NCBI RefSeq assembly: GCF_000429625.1
Contig: NZ_AUCF01000001.1
Span: 310,001-374,000, forward strand
Origin: Azospirillum halopraeferens DSM 3675
Lineage (GTDB): Bacteria > Pseudomonadota > Alphaproteobacteria > Azospirillales > Azospirillaceae
Direction: 5' to 3'
DNA: 64,000 bases
Shown: in pieces, positions 1 through 8,047 of the stretch
Layout of the letters: every line of letters starts with the position of its first letter
Numbering within the stretch: position 1 is the first letter of the stretch
Notes under the pieces: generated by a model
What the model was told of the DNA's origin: nothing
The model's database searches: none
What the model saw: the letters and a program-made list of their open reading frames with translations, nothing else
Made by a program: the position numbers and the translations under genes

Positions 1-405
1 ACCTTCCACCATCGACGGGATGGCGCGGCCGCGGGCACTGCGATCCACCGCGATCACCCGCGCCTTGCGAGCGTACCAGCCCCAGATCGGAATGAGCAGC
101 AGCTCCTTCTTCAGGACGATCGCCGGATCATGGAAGATCAGGTGCAGCTTCATGGTTTCCCACGCCGACTGGTGCTTGGCGGCGATGATGAAGCTGCCGG
201 TGCGGGGCAGGTGCTCCAGCCCGCGGACCTCGTAGGTCAGGCCGAGGATCGTGCGCTCCAGCCACGACACGACGCTCATGTACCAGCGCACCACCGCGAT
301 CATGCGGGGGCGGGGCAGCAGCAGCATCCACAGAAGCCCGATGCAGGCGATGGTGGTCCAGCCGTAGAAGGCGATGTTGAACAGAAGCGAACGCAGGGCG
401 ACCAT
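1..405 (-). CDS. plsC: 1-acyl-sn-glycerol-3-phosphate acyltransferase, C-terminus cut by window edge
   Basis: Family role: acylates lysophosphatidic acid to phosphatidic acid at the inner membrane in phospholipid synthesis. The visible 135 codons start at an ATG at 405. They contain a hydrophobic N-terminal segment (FNIAFYGWTTIACIGLLWML) and then the acyltransferase motif KHQSAWET, the HX4E variant of HX4D seen in many alphaproteobacterial PlsC proteins. The second block, VLKKELLLIPIWGWY, matches the usual substrate-pocket region. The end lies left of the window. It runs in the same direction as the YdcF-like gene, with 30 bases between them, so co-transcription is likely. Confidence 0.88.
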   Translation of the reverse strand, partial: MVALRSLLFNIAFYGWTTIACIGLLWMLLLPRPRMIAVVRWYMSVVSWLERTILGLTYEVRGLEHLPRTGSFIIAAKHQSAWETMKLHLIFHDPAIVLKKELLLIPIWGWYARKARVIAVDRSARGRAIPSMVEG

Positions 406-435
406 ACGCGGCAAACCGTCGGCGGAAGGGAAGGG

Positions 436-1086
436 TCAGGGTTCGAGCAGCGTCTCGATCTGGAAACGCAGAAGCGCCACCAGATACTTGTTGTACTCAT
501 TGATCAAGAGGTTTGCACTGCCGCGGCGGCTCCACCACCGCTCCAGCTCCAGCCCCTCGGGGGCGACGGGGTGGGGGATGATGGTGAGCGCCGGCATGGC
601 CATGCGGAACTCCAGCAGGCTGCGCTGCATGTGGTAATTGGAGGTGACGAGCCGCAAGGAGCGATAGCCCTGCTCCTCCATCCAGTCAGCCGTTTCGAAG
701 GCGTTGCCGACGGTGTTGTCCGCGGCGTAGCCCAGCACGATGCAGCATTCCAGCTCACCCGGATCCTGGCGCGACAGGCGCAGCAACTCCTGCACGTCGA
801 CGCCGTCGTAGACGCCGGATACGAACAGCTTCTCCGCCACGCCCTCGGCCAGCAGGTCCAGCCCCTTGGACAGCCGGCCGCTGCCGCCGGTCAGCACGAC
901 GATGGCGTCGGTGTGCTCCAGCAGTTCGACCGTGCCGGACGCCCGGGGGCCGGCGGGGGGAATGGTCGAGACGAACCACAGGAGTCCGCCCCCCCAGGCG
1001 AGGAGCACGACCGCGGAGAGGACCAGCAGATGCCCGATGGCGCGGGCGACGCTGCCCCCGCCGCGCCGGCCGAAGTGCCGCACCAT
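436..1086 (-). CDS. YdcF/ElyC-like DUF218 membrane protein
   Basis: 216 residues. One N-terminal transmembrane segment (about residues 16-40) is followed by a DUF218 domain with DAIVVLTGGSGRLSKGLDLL, VSGVYDGVD and the later SNYHMQRSLLEF segment. These are the usual conserved blocks of the YdcF family, whose members are linked to envelope or peptidoglycan precursor homeostasis but mostly lack a defined reaction. It lies between ftsEX and plsC on the same strand, with 16 bases to ftsX. That suggests an envelope role. The family call is firm; the function is inferred. Confidence 0.82.
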   Translation of the reverse strand: MVRHFGRRGGGSVARAIGHLLVLSAVVLLAWGGGLLWFVSTIPPAGPRASGTVELLEHTDAIVVLTGGSGRLSKGLDLLAEGVAEKLFVSGVYDGVDVQELLRLSRQDPGELECCIVLGYAADNTVGNAFETADWMEEQGYRSLRLVTSNYHMQRSLLEFRMAMPALTIIPHPVAPEGLELERWWSRRGSANLLINEYNKYLVALLRFQIETLLEP

Positions 1087-1102
1087 GGTCAGCTCCCTTC
1101 CG

Positions 1103-1993
1103 TCACGGCATGGTCTCCAGGGTCCGCATCACCGTCAGCCGGGCGGTCGCCACCGCCAGCGCGCAGGCGATCAGCGGCACCACCGCCAGCAGGCCCCACT
1201 GCGCCGCGGTCAGGGCGAAATCCGGCAGCAGGCTGGCGCGCAGCCCGGCCGAAGCGCGATGAATGCCGGCCAGTGTCGCCGCCGCCAACCCCAGACCGGC
1301 CAGACCGCCACCGAGGCACAGCCCCAGCACATGGGATTCGAACTGCCGGGCGACGTAACGGTCGGTCGCCCCCATCAGGTGCAGCAGCTCGACCACATGG
1401 CGATGGATCGCCAGGCCCGTGCGGACCGCGAACACCACCGCCATGACGCCGGCCCCGCCCACCAGGGCGACGATGGCCAGCGCCGCCAGTTCCACGGCGC
1501 CGGCGAAGGCCCGCAGGTCCGCCAGCCAGGCGGCGTGATCGTCCAGGCTGGACCCCGGCACCGCCGCGTCCAGGCGGCGACCCAGCGCCGCCACGTCGGT
1601 GCCGGGCTCCACCACCACGTCGATCACGGTGGGCACCGGCAGGTGCGGGTCGGCGGCGGCGTCAGCCCCCAGCCACGGTTCGATGAGCCGGGCCGTTTCC
1701 GCGGCCGGCAGCGTCGTCGCCGACACCACTCCCGGCGTGCCGCGCAGAATGGCCAGCGCGGTCTCCACCCGTTCGGCCACCGGGCTGGCGCCGGGACCGA
1801 CCAGCGGCACCACCTGGACGGTGACCCCGCCGGCCAGCCCGCTGTCCCAGCGTTCGGCCATGTCGGACACCATCATCTGCCCGGCGAAAGCCAGGGTGGC
1901 GAGATAGACCATGACCGCCGTGATCCACGACAGGAAGCGGGCCGACGGGTCGCGGGCCAGCGGCAGGTCGGACCGGTTGCGCAGCAGCCTCAT
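1103..1993 (-). CDS. ftsX: cell division protein FtsX
   Basis: 296 residues. The FtsX permease partners the FtsE ATPase and couples ATP hydrolysis to control of peptidoglycan hydrolases at the septum. A first transmembrane segment lies near residues 20-40, followed by a periplasmic loop of about 130 residues and three C-terminal membrane spans (VELAALAIVALVGGAGVMAV, VLGLCLGGGLAGLGLAAATL, WGLLAVVPLIACALAVATA). The ELLHLMGATDRYVARQF block before the last spans is typical of FtsX/MacB-type permeases. The ATG at 1993 overlaps the ftsE stop by four bases, so the two are translationally coupled. Confidence 0.9.
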   Translation of the reverse strand: MRLLRNRSDLPLARDPSARFLSWITAVMVYLATLAFAGQMMVSDMAERWDSGLAGGVTVQVVPLVGPGASPVAERVETALAILRGTPGVVSATTLPAAETARLIEPWLGADAAADPHLPVPTVIDVVVEPGTDVAALGRRLDAAVPGSSLDDHAAWLADLRAFAGAVELAALAIVALVGGAGVMAVVFAVRTGLAIHRHVVELLHLMGATDRYVARQFESHVLGLCLGGGLAGLGLAAATLAGIHRASAGLRASLLPDFALTAAQWGLLAVVPLIACALAVATARLTVMRTLETMP

Positions 1994-2688
1994 CGCGGCC
2001 CCGTCGAAACCGCGACCCGCGCCGAATGGGGCGGCAGGGCATGGAGCTGCCCATGCTCCAGGTGCAGGCGCGGGTGGTCGAAGCGGCGGATCAGCGCCTC
2101 GTTGTGGGTGGCGATGACCACGGTGGCGCCCAGCTTGTGCAGCTCCTCGAACAGGTAGAGCAGGCGCATGCCGATGCTGTCGTCGACGTTGCCGGTGGGC
2201 TCGTCGGCCAGCAGCAGGCGCGGCCGGTTGATCACCGAGCGGGCGATGGCGACCCGCTGCTGCTGGCCGCCCGACAGGGTCGGGGGGCGGGCATCCAGGT
2301 GGTTGCCCAGGCCCACCCAGCGCAGCAGCTCGGCGCATTGCTCCACCACCTCGGCCTCCGGTGCGCCGGCCATGCGCAGGGGCAACGCCACGTTGTCCAG
2401 GGCCGACAGGTGGTCGAGAAGCTGGAAGTCCTGGAACACCACCCCGATGCGTCGGCGCATGGCCGGCAACTCGGTCCGCGGCACGCTGGCCATGTCGCGA
2501 TCGAACAGGGTGATCAGGCCGCGGGTCGGCCGGTGGGCCAGGTACATGAGCTTCAGCAGCGACGACTTGCCGGCGCCGCTGGCCCCCGTCAGGAAATGGA
2601 AGGAGCCCGGTGGCAGCGAAAAGCTGATATCGCGCAGCACCTCGGGGCCGGTGCCGTAGCGCAGCCCGACGTTCTCGAAGCGGATCAC
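1990..2688 (-). CDS. ftsE: cell division ATP-binding protein FtsE
   Basis: 232 residues. This cytoplasmic ABC ATPase works with FtsX at the divisome. Walker A is [11 protein letters not shown], the Q-loop is in [15 protein letters not shown], the signature is LSGGQQQR and Walker B is LLLADEPTG. No ATG lies near the start of homology. The GTG at 2688, giving [12 protein letters not shown], matches the usual FtsE N-terminus and is chosen. Translation ends in an ATGA overlap with ftsX. The gene is divergent from the zinc-ribbon gene across about 180 bases. Confidence 0.93.
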   Translation of the reverse strand: MIRFENVGLRYGTGPEVLRDISFSLPPGSFHFLTGASGAGKSSLLKLMYLAHRPTRGLITLFDRDMASVPRTELPAMRRRIGVVFQDFQLLDHLSALDNVALPLRMAGAPEAEVVEQCAELLRWVGLGNHLDARPPTLSGGQQQRVAIARSVINRPRLLLADEPTGNVDDSIGMRLLYLFEELHKLGATVVIATHNEALIRRFDHPRLHLEHGQLHALPPHSARVAVSTGPR

Positions 2689-2802
2689 GTTCCCACCACG
2701 GCCACCTTCCCGGCGGCGCTTCCGTTCCCTGTGGCTCGCATGGCGCCGACCATCGCACGCCGCGGGTGGGTGCGTCCACTGCCACCGGCACCGGGGCGTT
2801 TC

Positions 2803-2831
2803 TTGCGTCGTACCTCGCAGTTCCCTATAAG
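2803..2831 (+). promoter_or_regulatory. candidate sigma-70 promoter of the zinc-ribbon/RM operon
   Basis: A TTGCGT -35-like hexamer (2803-2808) is separated by 17 bases from TATAAG (2826-2831), about 35 bases before the zinc-ribbon start codon. Spacing and the -10 match are good. Assigned by inspection only. Confidence 0.55.
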
Positions 2832-2865
2832 TCGTCGACCAATTCCGTGACCTCGGCGTCGCTCG

Positions 2866-3552
2866 ATGATCATCTCCTGCCCGATGTGCTCCAAGCGGTA
2901 CACCGTTCCCGATTCGGCGGTGGGGCCGGACGGGAAGAAGGTGCGGTGCAGCCATTGCGGGCACACCTGGTACGAATACCCGAGGCTGCACGCCGACGCC
3001 GGCCCCGGCCCCGCGCCGGAGGACGGGGAGGGGGGCATGGCCGCCGCGGTGCGGTCGCCGCCACCGGCACGCGCCGAACCGCCGGCGCGCAAGCCTCCTC
3101 CGGCGGCGCGCCGGCGCATCGCCCCGCGCGTGCTCGCCGGGTGGCTGGGGCTGGCCGCCGCGGTGGCGCTGCTGGTGGTCGGCGGGGTGGCGGGGCGCCA
3201 CGAGGTGGTGCGGCTGTGGCCGCCGGCCGCCCTGCTGTACGACACCGTCGGGCTGCCGGTGGAGCCGCCGGGAACGGGCCTGCAACTGCGCAACGTGCGC
3301 TCGGAGCAGCGCGACGACGCCGGCACGCCGGTGCTGGTGGTGGAGGGCCAGATCGTCAACGTCTCGGAGATGGAGCGGGCGGTGCCCGACGTGGTCGCCC
3401 TGTCGCTGGGCCCCGACCGCCGGCCCGTCGAGGAATGGCGGATCGAGGTGTCGTCCCACCGGCTGCTGCCGGGGGAGATCGCCACCTTCCATTCCGCGCG
3501 CCGCGACCCCGGTTTGGTGGCCGAGGTCATGGTCACCTTCGAGGGGCGGTGA
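2866..3552 (+). CDS. MJ0042-type zinc-ribbon protein with DUF3426-like C-terminal domain
   Basis: 228 residues. The N-terminus MIISCPMCSKRYTVPDSAVG and then VRCSHCGHTW give two CxxC pairs (CPMC, CSHC), the zinc-ribbon pattern found at the start of many alphaproteobacterial membrane proteins. A Pro/Ala-rich linker, one membrane span near residues 90-110 (VLAGWLGLAAAVALLVVGGV) and a C-terminal beta-rich domain (VLVVEGQIVNVSEMER) resemble DUF3426. The function is unknown, and the position opposite ftsEX is only suggestive of envelope biology. The last codons overlap the methyltransferase start by four bases. Confidence 0.85.
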   Translation: MIISCPMCSKRYTVPDSAVGPDGKKVRCSHCGHTWYEYPRLHADAGPGPAPEDGEGGMAAAVRSPPPARAEPPARKPPPAARRRIAPRVLAGWLGLAAAVALLVVGGVAGRHEVVRLWPPAALLYDTVGLPVEPPGTGLQLRNVRSEQRDDAGTPVLVVEGQIVNVSEMERAVPDVVALSLGPDRRPVEEWRIEVSSHRLLPGEIATFHSARRDPGLVAEVMVTFEGR

Positions 3553-4607
3553 GGGCGCCCGACGCGCCGGCCGGTCTGCCCGCCCGCGCCGCCGCCTATC
3601 CGGAACTGCGCTACATGGGCTCCAAGCACCGGCTCCTGCCCTGGTTGCATCAGGTGCTGTCGGGGCTGCGCTTCGACACGGCGCTGGACCCCTTCACCGG
3701 CAGCGGCTGCGTCGCTTATCTGATGAAGACCATGGGCAAGCGGGTGGTGGCGTCCGACTTCCTGAATGTCGCCGCGACCCTGGCGGCGGCGGGGGTGGAG
3801 AACGCCGGCCGGCGGCTCGACGGGCGCGCAGTCCGGCGGCTGACCGCCCCGGCCCGCGACGCCGACGACTTCATCGAGCGGACCTTCACGGGCATCTTCT
3901 ACACCCCCGACGACCTGCGGTTCCTCGACCGCGTGTCGGCCAACATCGCAGCCCTGGCCCATCCCCACGAACAGGCGCTGGCCCGCGCCGCCCTGGTCCG
4001 ATCCTGCCTGAAGAAGCAGCCGCGCGGCGTCTTCACCGTGTCCGGCGACCTGACCCGCTACGACGACGGCCGGCGCGATCTGCGGCTGTCGATGGAGGAG
4101 CATTTCCACGAGCAGGTGGCGGTGTTCAACGCGCTGGTCTTCGACAACGGCCGGGACAACGAATCACTCCACCGCGACGTGTTCGACCCCTGCACCGCCG
4201 GTGCAGGCGCCGACCTCGTCTATCTGGACCCGCCCTACGTGCCGCGCTCCGACGACAACTGCTACATCAAGCGCTACCACTTCATCGAGGGGCTGACCTG
4301 CTATTGGCGGGGCCTGCGCATCCTGGAGACGACGAAGGTGCGCAAGATCGAGAAGCGATTCACTCCCTTCTCCTACCGCCGCACGGCGCTGGATGCCTTC
4401 GACCGGCTGTTCGCGCAGTTCCGCGACAGCACGCTGGTGCTGTCCTACAGCTCCAACGGCTTTCCCGACCGCGACCGGCTGGTGGAGTTGATGAAGCGCT
4501 ACAAGGACCGTGTCACCGTGCACGCCCGCGCCCACCGCTATCACTTCGGCACCCACGACGCGGTCCGCCGCGCCGAGGTGCAGGAGTATCTGATCGTGGG
4601 GCAATGA
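3549..4607 (+). CDS. D12-class DNA adenine N6-methyltransferase
   Basis: 352 residues. It transfers a methyl group from S-adenosylmethionine to adenine in DNA. The SAM-binding motif is DPFTGSGCVAYLM and the catalytic motif is LVYLDPPYVP, in the order expected for the D12 (Dam-like) class; the ELRYMGSKHRLLPWL start is also typical. The GTG at 3549 lies in a GTGA overlap with the upstream stop, and the surrounding frame has no better start. The endonuclease gene begins four bases after its stop, so this is very probably the protective half of a type II restriction-modification system. The recognition site cannot be read from the sequence. Confidence 0.88.
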   Translation: MRAPDAPAGLPARAAAYPELRYMGSKHRLLPWLHQVLSGLRFDTALDPFTGSGCVAYLMKTMGKRVVASDFLNVAATLAAAGVENAGRRLDGRAVRRLTAPARDADDFIERTFTGIFYTPDDLRFLDRVSANIAALAHPHEQALARAALVRSCLKKQPRGVFTVSGDLTRYDDGRRDLRLSMEEHFHEQVAVFNALVFDNGRDNESLHRDVFDPCTAGAGADLVYLDPPYVPRSDDNCYIKRYHFIEGLTCYWRGLRILETTKVRKIEKRFTPFSYRRTALDAFDRLFAQFRDSTLVLSYSSNGFPDRDRLVELMKRYKDRVTVHARAHRYHFGTHDAVRRAEVQEYLIVGQ

Positions 4608-4610
4608 GCG

Positions 4611-5501
4611 ATGGAGGTGCTCGCCCAGACCCTCGACGAGTTGCTGGCGGCGCTGCGGCCGCTCGCCGTCGACTGGCGCGATCCGACGGCGCTGCGGGTG
4701 ATCGACCGGATCGAGGCGATCCCGGTCAAGCCGGTCTACGGCGAGGCCGACGTGCGCAGTCTGCTGGCCACCACCGGCTTCGACGACGCCATGCTGATCT
4801 GCCGGCTGTTCCTGGGCCTGTCGAAGGACCAGTTCACCGCCGTCCTGGCCGACGCGCTGGGCGAGGGCCGCACCGGCGTCAAGGCGTGGCAGGCGGACCG
4901 CGACCGGTTCGTCGCGGCGCTGGTGGAACTGGGCGTGCCCGACGCCATGGCGGCCGAGGTCAACCGCCCCCTGCGCTGGAGCGACGTGCTGGTGGAGCGG
5001 CTGCGCAGCGGCCGCGGCAGCGCCATCGCCGGACAGAAGCGCGGGCGCGGCGTGGAGGACTTCGCCGAGGCCATCGTGCGCCGCGTTTTCGGGAACCGCT
5101 TCGACGCGCGCTGCACCTTCACCGGCAGCCGCGGCCACCGCGCCAAGTGCGACTTCGCGGTGCCGTCGCGCGAGGCGCCGCGAATCGTGGTGGAGGCCAA
5201 GGGGTATGGCGCCACCGGCTCCAAGATGACCGACATCATCGGCGACATCGAGAAGATCATTGCCGCCAAGCGGCCCGACACGGCGTTCCTGTTCTTCACC
5301 GACGGCCTGACCTGGCGCCAGCGGCGCGGCGACCTGAAGAAGATCGTCGAATACCAGAACGACGGCGCCATCACCCGCATCTACACCCAGGCGCTGGCCG
5401 ACCGGTTCGAGGCCGACCTGGAACGCCTGCGCGGGGAGTTCGGCCTGCCGGCCCCGGACGCGGCGGCCACGGACGGGCAGGGGGCGTTCGACCTGGATTG
5501 A
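4611..5501 (+). CDS. putative type II restriction endonuclease (PD-(D/E)XK fold)
   Basis: 296 residues. The C-terminal half has a nuclease-like core: KCDFAVPSREAPRIVVEAKG supplies the D...E-x-K pattern, followed by DIIGDIEKIIAAKRPDTAFL. The layout recalls DpnII/MboI-like type II endonucleases, but the subfamily is not certain. It follows the adenine methyltransferase immediately (TGA, three bases, ATG), the classic linked arrangement. Base composition matches the chromosome, so this is not an obviously recent arrival. The alternative is an uncharacterised nuclease of another defence type. Confidence 0.7.
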   Translation: MEVLAQTLDELLAALRPLAVDWRDPTALRVIDRIEAIPVKPVYGEADVRSLLATTGFDDAMLICRLFLGLSKDQFTAVLADALGEGRTGVKAWQADRDRFVAALVELGVPDAMAAEVNRPLRWSDVLVERLRSGRGSAIAGQKRGRGVEDFAEAIVRRVFGNRFDARCTFTGSRGHRAKCDFAVPSREAPRIVVEAKGYGATGSKMTDIIGDIEKIIAAKRPDTAFLFFTDGLTWRQRRGDLKKIVEYQNDGAITRIYTQALADRFEADLERLRGEFGLPAPDAAATDGQGAFDLD

Positions 5502-5530
5502 CACCGACGCGCCGCACCCGCCGACCCGCC

Positions 5531-5575
5531 GGGACGTGGTATGCCGGGACGTGGTATGAAGGGACGAGGAACGGC
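5531..5575 (+). repeat. three 15-bp direct repeats before nikR
   Basis: GGGACGTGGTATG occurs at 5531-5543 and 5546-5558, and a degraded third copy starts GGGACGAGG at 5561. Each unit is 15 bases. The GTATG core resembles a NikR half-site, so autoregulation is possible, though no good inverted partner is visible here. Confidence 0.6.
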
Positions 5576-5593
5576 AGAACCGGGTCGAACGCC

Positions 5594-6091
5594 ATGGAAC
5601 GGGTGACGGTATCCCTCGACGACGAGCTGCTGGAGGCGTTCGACGCCTTCATCCGGCGCAAGGGCTACACCAACCGCTCGGAGGCGGTGCGCGACGTGCT
5701 GCGCGCGCGCCTGCAGGAGGACCGGCTGGAGGAGGATCGCGCACCCCATTGCGTGGCCAGCCTCAGCTACGTCTACAACCACCATGAGCGGGAACTGGCC
5801 CGGCGCATCGCCGAGGTCCACCACGCCCACCACGACCTGGTGCGCTCCACCATGCACGTCCACCTGGACCACGACAACTGCCTGGAGGTGACGCTGCTGG
5901 AGGGCCCGACCCGCGCGGTCACCGAACTGGCGGACGCCATATCGTCCGAAACCGGCGTGCGGCATGGACGGGTCAACGTGGTTCCCGTGGACCGGACGGT
6001 GAGCGGCCATCACCACCATCATCACCACCACTCCCACGACGACGACGGGACGCCGCACCCGCCGCACATCCATAGCAGCCCGACGACCTGA
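5594..6091 (+). CDS. nikR: nickel-responsive regulator NikR with an octahistidine tail
   Basis: 165 residues. The ribbon-helix-helix DNA-binding domain is MERVTVSLDDELLEAF...YTNRSEAVRDVLR, followed by an ACT-like metal domain. The nickel ligand pattern is intact: HHDL near residue 80, HVH at 88-90 and Cys96 in HDNCLEV, one position shifted from E. coli His76/His87/His89/Cys95. NikR binds Ni(II) and represses nickel uptake genes. The C-terminus carries eight consecutive histidines plus further His/Asp residues, about 25 residues beyond the usual end. The codons mix CAT and CAC. The presumed target operon nikKMLQO lies 2 kb downstream. Confidence 0.93.
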   Translation: MERVTVSLDDELLEAFDAFIRRKGYTNRSEAVRDVLRARLQEDRLEEDRAPHCVASLSYVYNHHERELARRIAEVHHAHHDLVRSTMHVHLDHDNCLEVTLLEGPTRAVTELADAISSETGVRHGRVNVVPVDRTVSGHHHHHHHHSHDDDGTPHPPHIHSSPTT

Positions 6092-6545
6092 AGCTCGGAG
6101 TGGTGCGGGACACGAACCTCTGAAGAATGAAATCACAGAACGGGCGCGCGACAACGGAGTTCCGAGCGTGTTTGCCACCTCCGCCCCCGGCGAACTTGCA
6201 AGAGCAGTTCGGAATCTGACACTGTGGATGCTCGGAAACAAGGACGGAGCGCCCCCGGCCAAAGATCGGGGGAACCATGTGTCATCACGCCAGCCACCGG
6301 GACGGACTTCAGGATCGGTTTTTCGACCGAAAAGTCCGGTCTGCGGCCTACGGCCGTTTGACTGCGGGGTATTAGGGAAGCGCACGGTGCTCGTTCGTCA
6401 CGGCGAGGCACGATCGCCCTTCTTTATCCAACAGGTATACTGCACCACAGCGAATCGTCTCCGTCCCTACAGGATGGCCGCATTGCGCTGACCGGATTTG
6501 CGGCGCCCTTTCTTGTCCCCCTAATCACCAACAGGAATCCCGGAT
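6092..6545. other. 454-bp intergenic region of lower GC
   Basis: No convincing gene. Short frames on both strands lack recognisable domains and ribosome-binding sites. A TATACT -10-like hexamer at 6436-6441 could serve the downstream CNNM gene, but no good -35 is visible. A small palindrome (GCGGCC-TAC-GGCCGT) lies near 6345. The composition is visibly less GC-rich than the flanks, like the gene that follows. Confidence 0.5.
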
Positions 6546-7859
6546 ATGCTCGCCCTGGAGATCGCGGTCATCGTGATGCTCACTCTGCTCAACGGTGCTT
6601 TCGCAATGTCCGAATTGGCCATCGTGTCATCGCGCAAGTCACGTCTGCAGCACATGGCCGAACAGGGGGTGCATGGCGCACGAGCGGCGCTCCGGCTGAT
6701 CGACGATCCCGGACGGTTTCTCTCGACCGTGCAGATTGGCATTACCCTGGTCGGTGTCGTCGCCGGCGCCTATGGCGGAGCCACACTGGGCGATCGTTTC
6801 GGGTCGTGGCTCGATGCCATGCCCGGCTTGGCGGGCTATGGTCATGTCATCGGCGTCGGCAGCGTTCTGGTTGTCATCACGTTCCTGTCGATTGTGCTCG
6901 GCGAACTCATTCCCAAGCGGATAGCCTTGAAGAACCCGGAGCGCACGGCGTCCATCGTGTCCCGTCCAATGCGCCTGCTGTCCAAGGTCGCCGCGCCATT
7001 TGTCTGGCTGCTGGGGACCGCGACGGACGTCGTTCTCAGATTGCTCGGCCTGCACGGTGAACGCGACGCGACCGTCACGGAAGAGGAGGTGCGCTCCATG
7101 ATCAACGAAGGGACCCGCGCCGGCATATTCGCTCCTGAGGAAAAGGAGATGATCGATGGCGTCCTTCGGCTCGCCGATCGCAAGGTGCGCAGCATCATGA
7201 CGCCAAGGCCGGACGTCTTTTGGATCGACATCAACGATCAACAGGATGCCATACTCAAGGAGATCCTCAAGGGTGGGCATTCGCGTTACCCGGTCTGCCG
7301 CGGGGAGTTGGACGAGATCGTCGGGCTGATCCACACCCGTGACCTTCTCGACTATGCCGCCCGTGGCAAGCCCCTGGACCTGGAGGCGAGCGCGGTGAAG
7401 CCACTTGTCGTGCACGACGGCACGCCAGTGCTGAAGCTGCTCGACCTCATGAAGAAGTCCGGCCTTCACATAGCTGTCGTGGTCGATGAGTATGGCTCAG
7501 TCGAGGGGCTGGTAAGCATCACCGATATTCTGGAAACCATTGCAGGAGACATGCCGGATGCCGGCGAGGCACCGGACGTGGGTGCCGTTCGCCGGGACGA
7601 CGGATCCTGGCTGATCGAGGGCTGGATGCCGGTGGACGAGTTCGAGGATACGGTCGGTATCCGCGGTCTGCGAAACAGTGGTGACTTCCATACGGTGGCC
7701 GGGTTCGTCCTGAATACCCTCGGGCATGTGCCGGTTGCGGGTGAATCATTCGAGCGTGGCGGTGTCCGGTTCGAGGTGGTCGACATGGACGGCCGCCGCA
7801 TCGACAAGGTCCTGGTCGTGCAGCCGGCGGACGAGGCCGACCACGGCACGGCGCATTAA
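6546..7859 (+). CDS. CNNM/CorC-HlyC family transporter (DUF21-CBS-CorC)
   Basis: 437 residues. A DUF21/CNNM membrane domain comes first (residues 1-160; spans at LALEIAVIVMLTLLNGAFAM, VQIGITLVGVVAGAYGGATL and GVGSVLVVITFLSIVLGELI). It is followed by a CBS pair (MTPRPDVFWIDIND to DILETIAGDMPD) and a CorC-HlyC domain (SWLIEGWMPVDEFED). Relatives were named haemolysin TlyC but are better regarded as divalent-cation (Mg/Co) efflux or homeostasis proteins. Codon use is noticeably less GC-rich than its neighbours, and it separates nikR from the nickel operon, so acquisition by transfer is plausible. Confidence 0.88.
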   Translation: MLALEIAVIVMLTLLNGAFAMSELAIVSSRKSRLQHMAEQGVHGARAALRLIDDPGRFLSTVQIGITLVGVVAGAYGGATLGDRFGSWLDAMPGLAGYGHVIGVGSVLVVITFLSIVLGELIPKRIALKNPERTASIVSRPMRLLSKVAAPFVWLLGTATDVVLRLLGLHGERDATVTEEEVRSMINEGTRAGIFAPEEKEMIDGVLRLADRKVRSIMTPRPDVFWIDINDQQDAILKEILKGGHSRYPVCRGELDEIVGLIHTRDLLDYAARGKPLDLEASAVKPLVVHDGTPVLKLLDLMKKSGLHIAVVVDEYGSVEGLVSITDILETIAGDMPDAGEAPDVGAVRRDDGSWLIEGWMPVDEFEDTVGIRGLRNSGDFHTVAGFVLNTLGHVPVAGESFERGGVRFEVVDMDGRRIDKVLVVQPADEADHGTAH

Positions 7860-7995
7860 CAGCCGAACAATGCCTTCCGGGAGAACGATGATCGGATGCG
7901 GGCCGCCATCGGAAATCCGGCCATTTGCTCATCTCGGGTTCAGACTGACCGGCTTATCGATCCAATGCAATTGGCGCCTTGACCCCGGCACGCGG

Positions 7996-8022
7996 GTATG
8001 AAGAATAGACAAATCTTCGTAC
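7996..8022 (+). promoter_or_regulatory. candidate NikR operator upstream of nikK
   Basis: An inverted repeat with half-sites GTATGAAGA (7996-8004) and TCTTCGTAC (8014-8022), in which 11 of 13 position pairs are complementary. The outer GTATGA...TCGTAC resembles the E. coli NikR site GTATGA-N16-TCATAC, but with 15 bases between. A TTGACC (7979) -35-like hexamer puts the -10 region inside the repeat, as expected for repression. Confidence 0.65.
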
Positions 8023-8047
8023 GACGCTTCGGGCGGGAGGGCGGACC

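Noticed and set aside
866..2158. Long plus-strand open frame opposite ydcF-like gene and ftsX
   Set aside because: Antisense shadow of high-GC coding DNA; low-complexity Arg/Gln/Gly composition, no domain, no ribosome site.
6003..6050. Octahistidine stretch as a possible engineered His-tag artefact
   Set aside because: Mixed codons, in-frame native continuation and normal genomic context make it natural.
6168..6491. 107-codon plus-strand frame in the intergenic region before the CNNM gene
   Set aside because: No domain, no ribosome-binding site, irregular composition.
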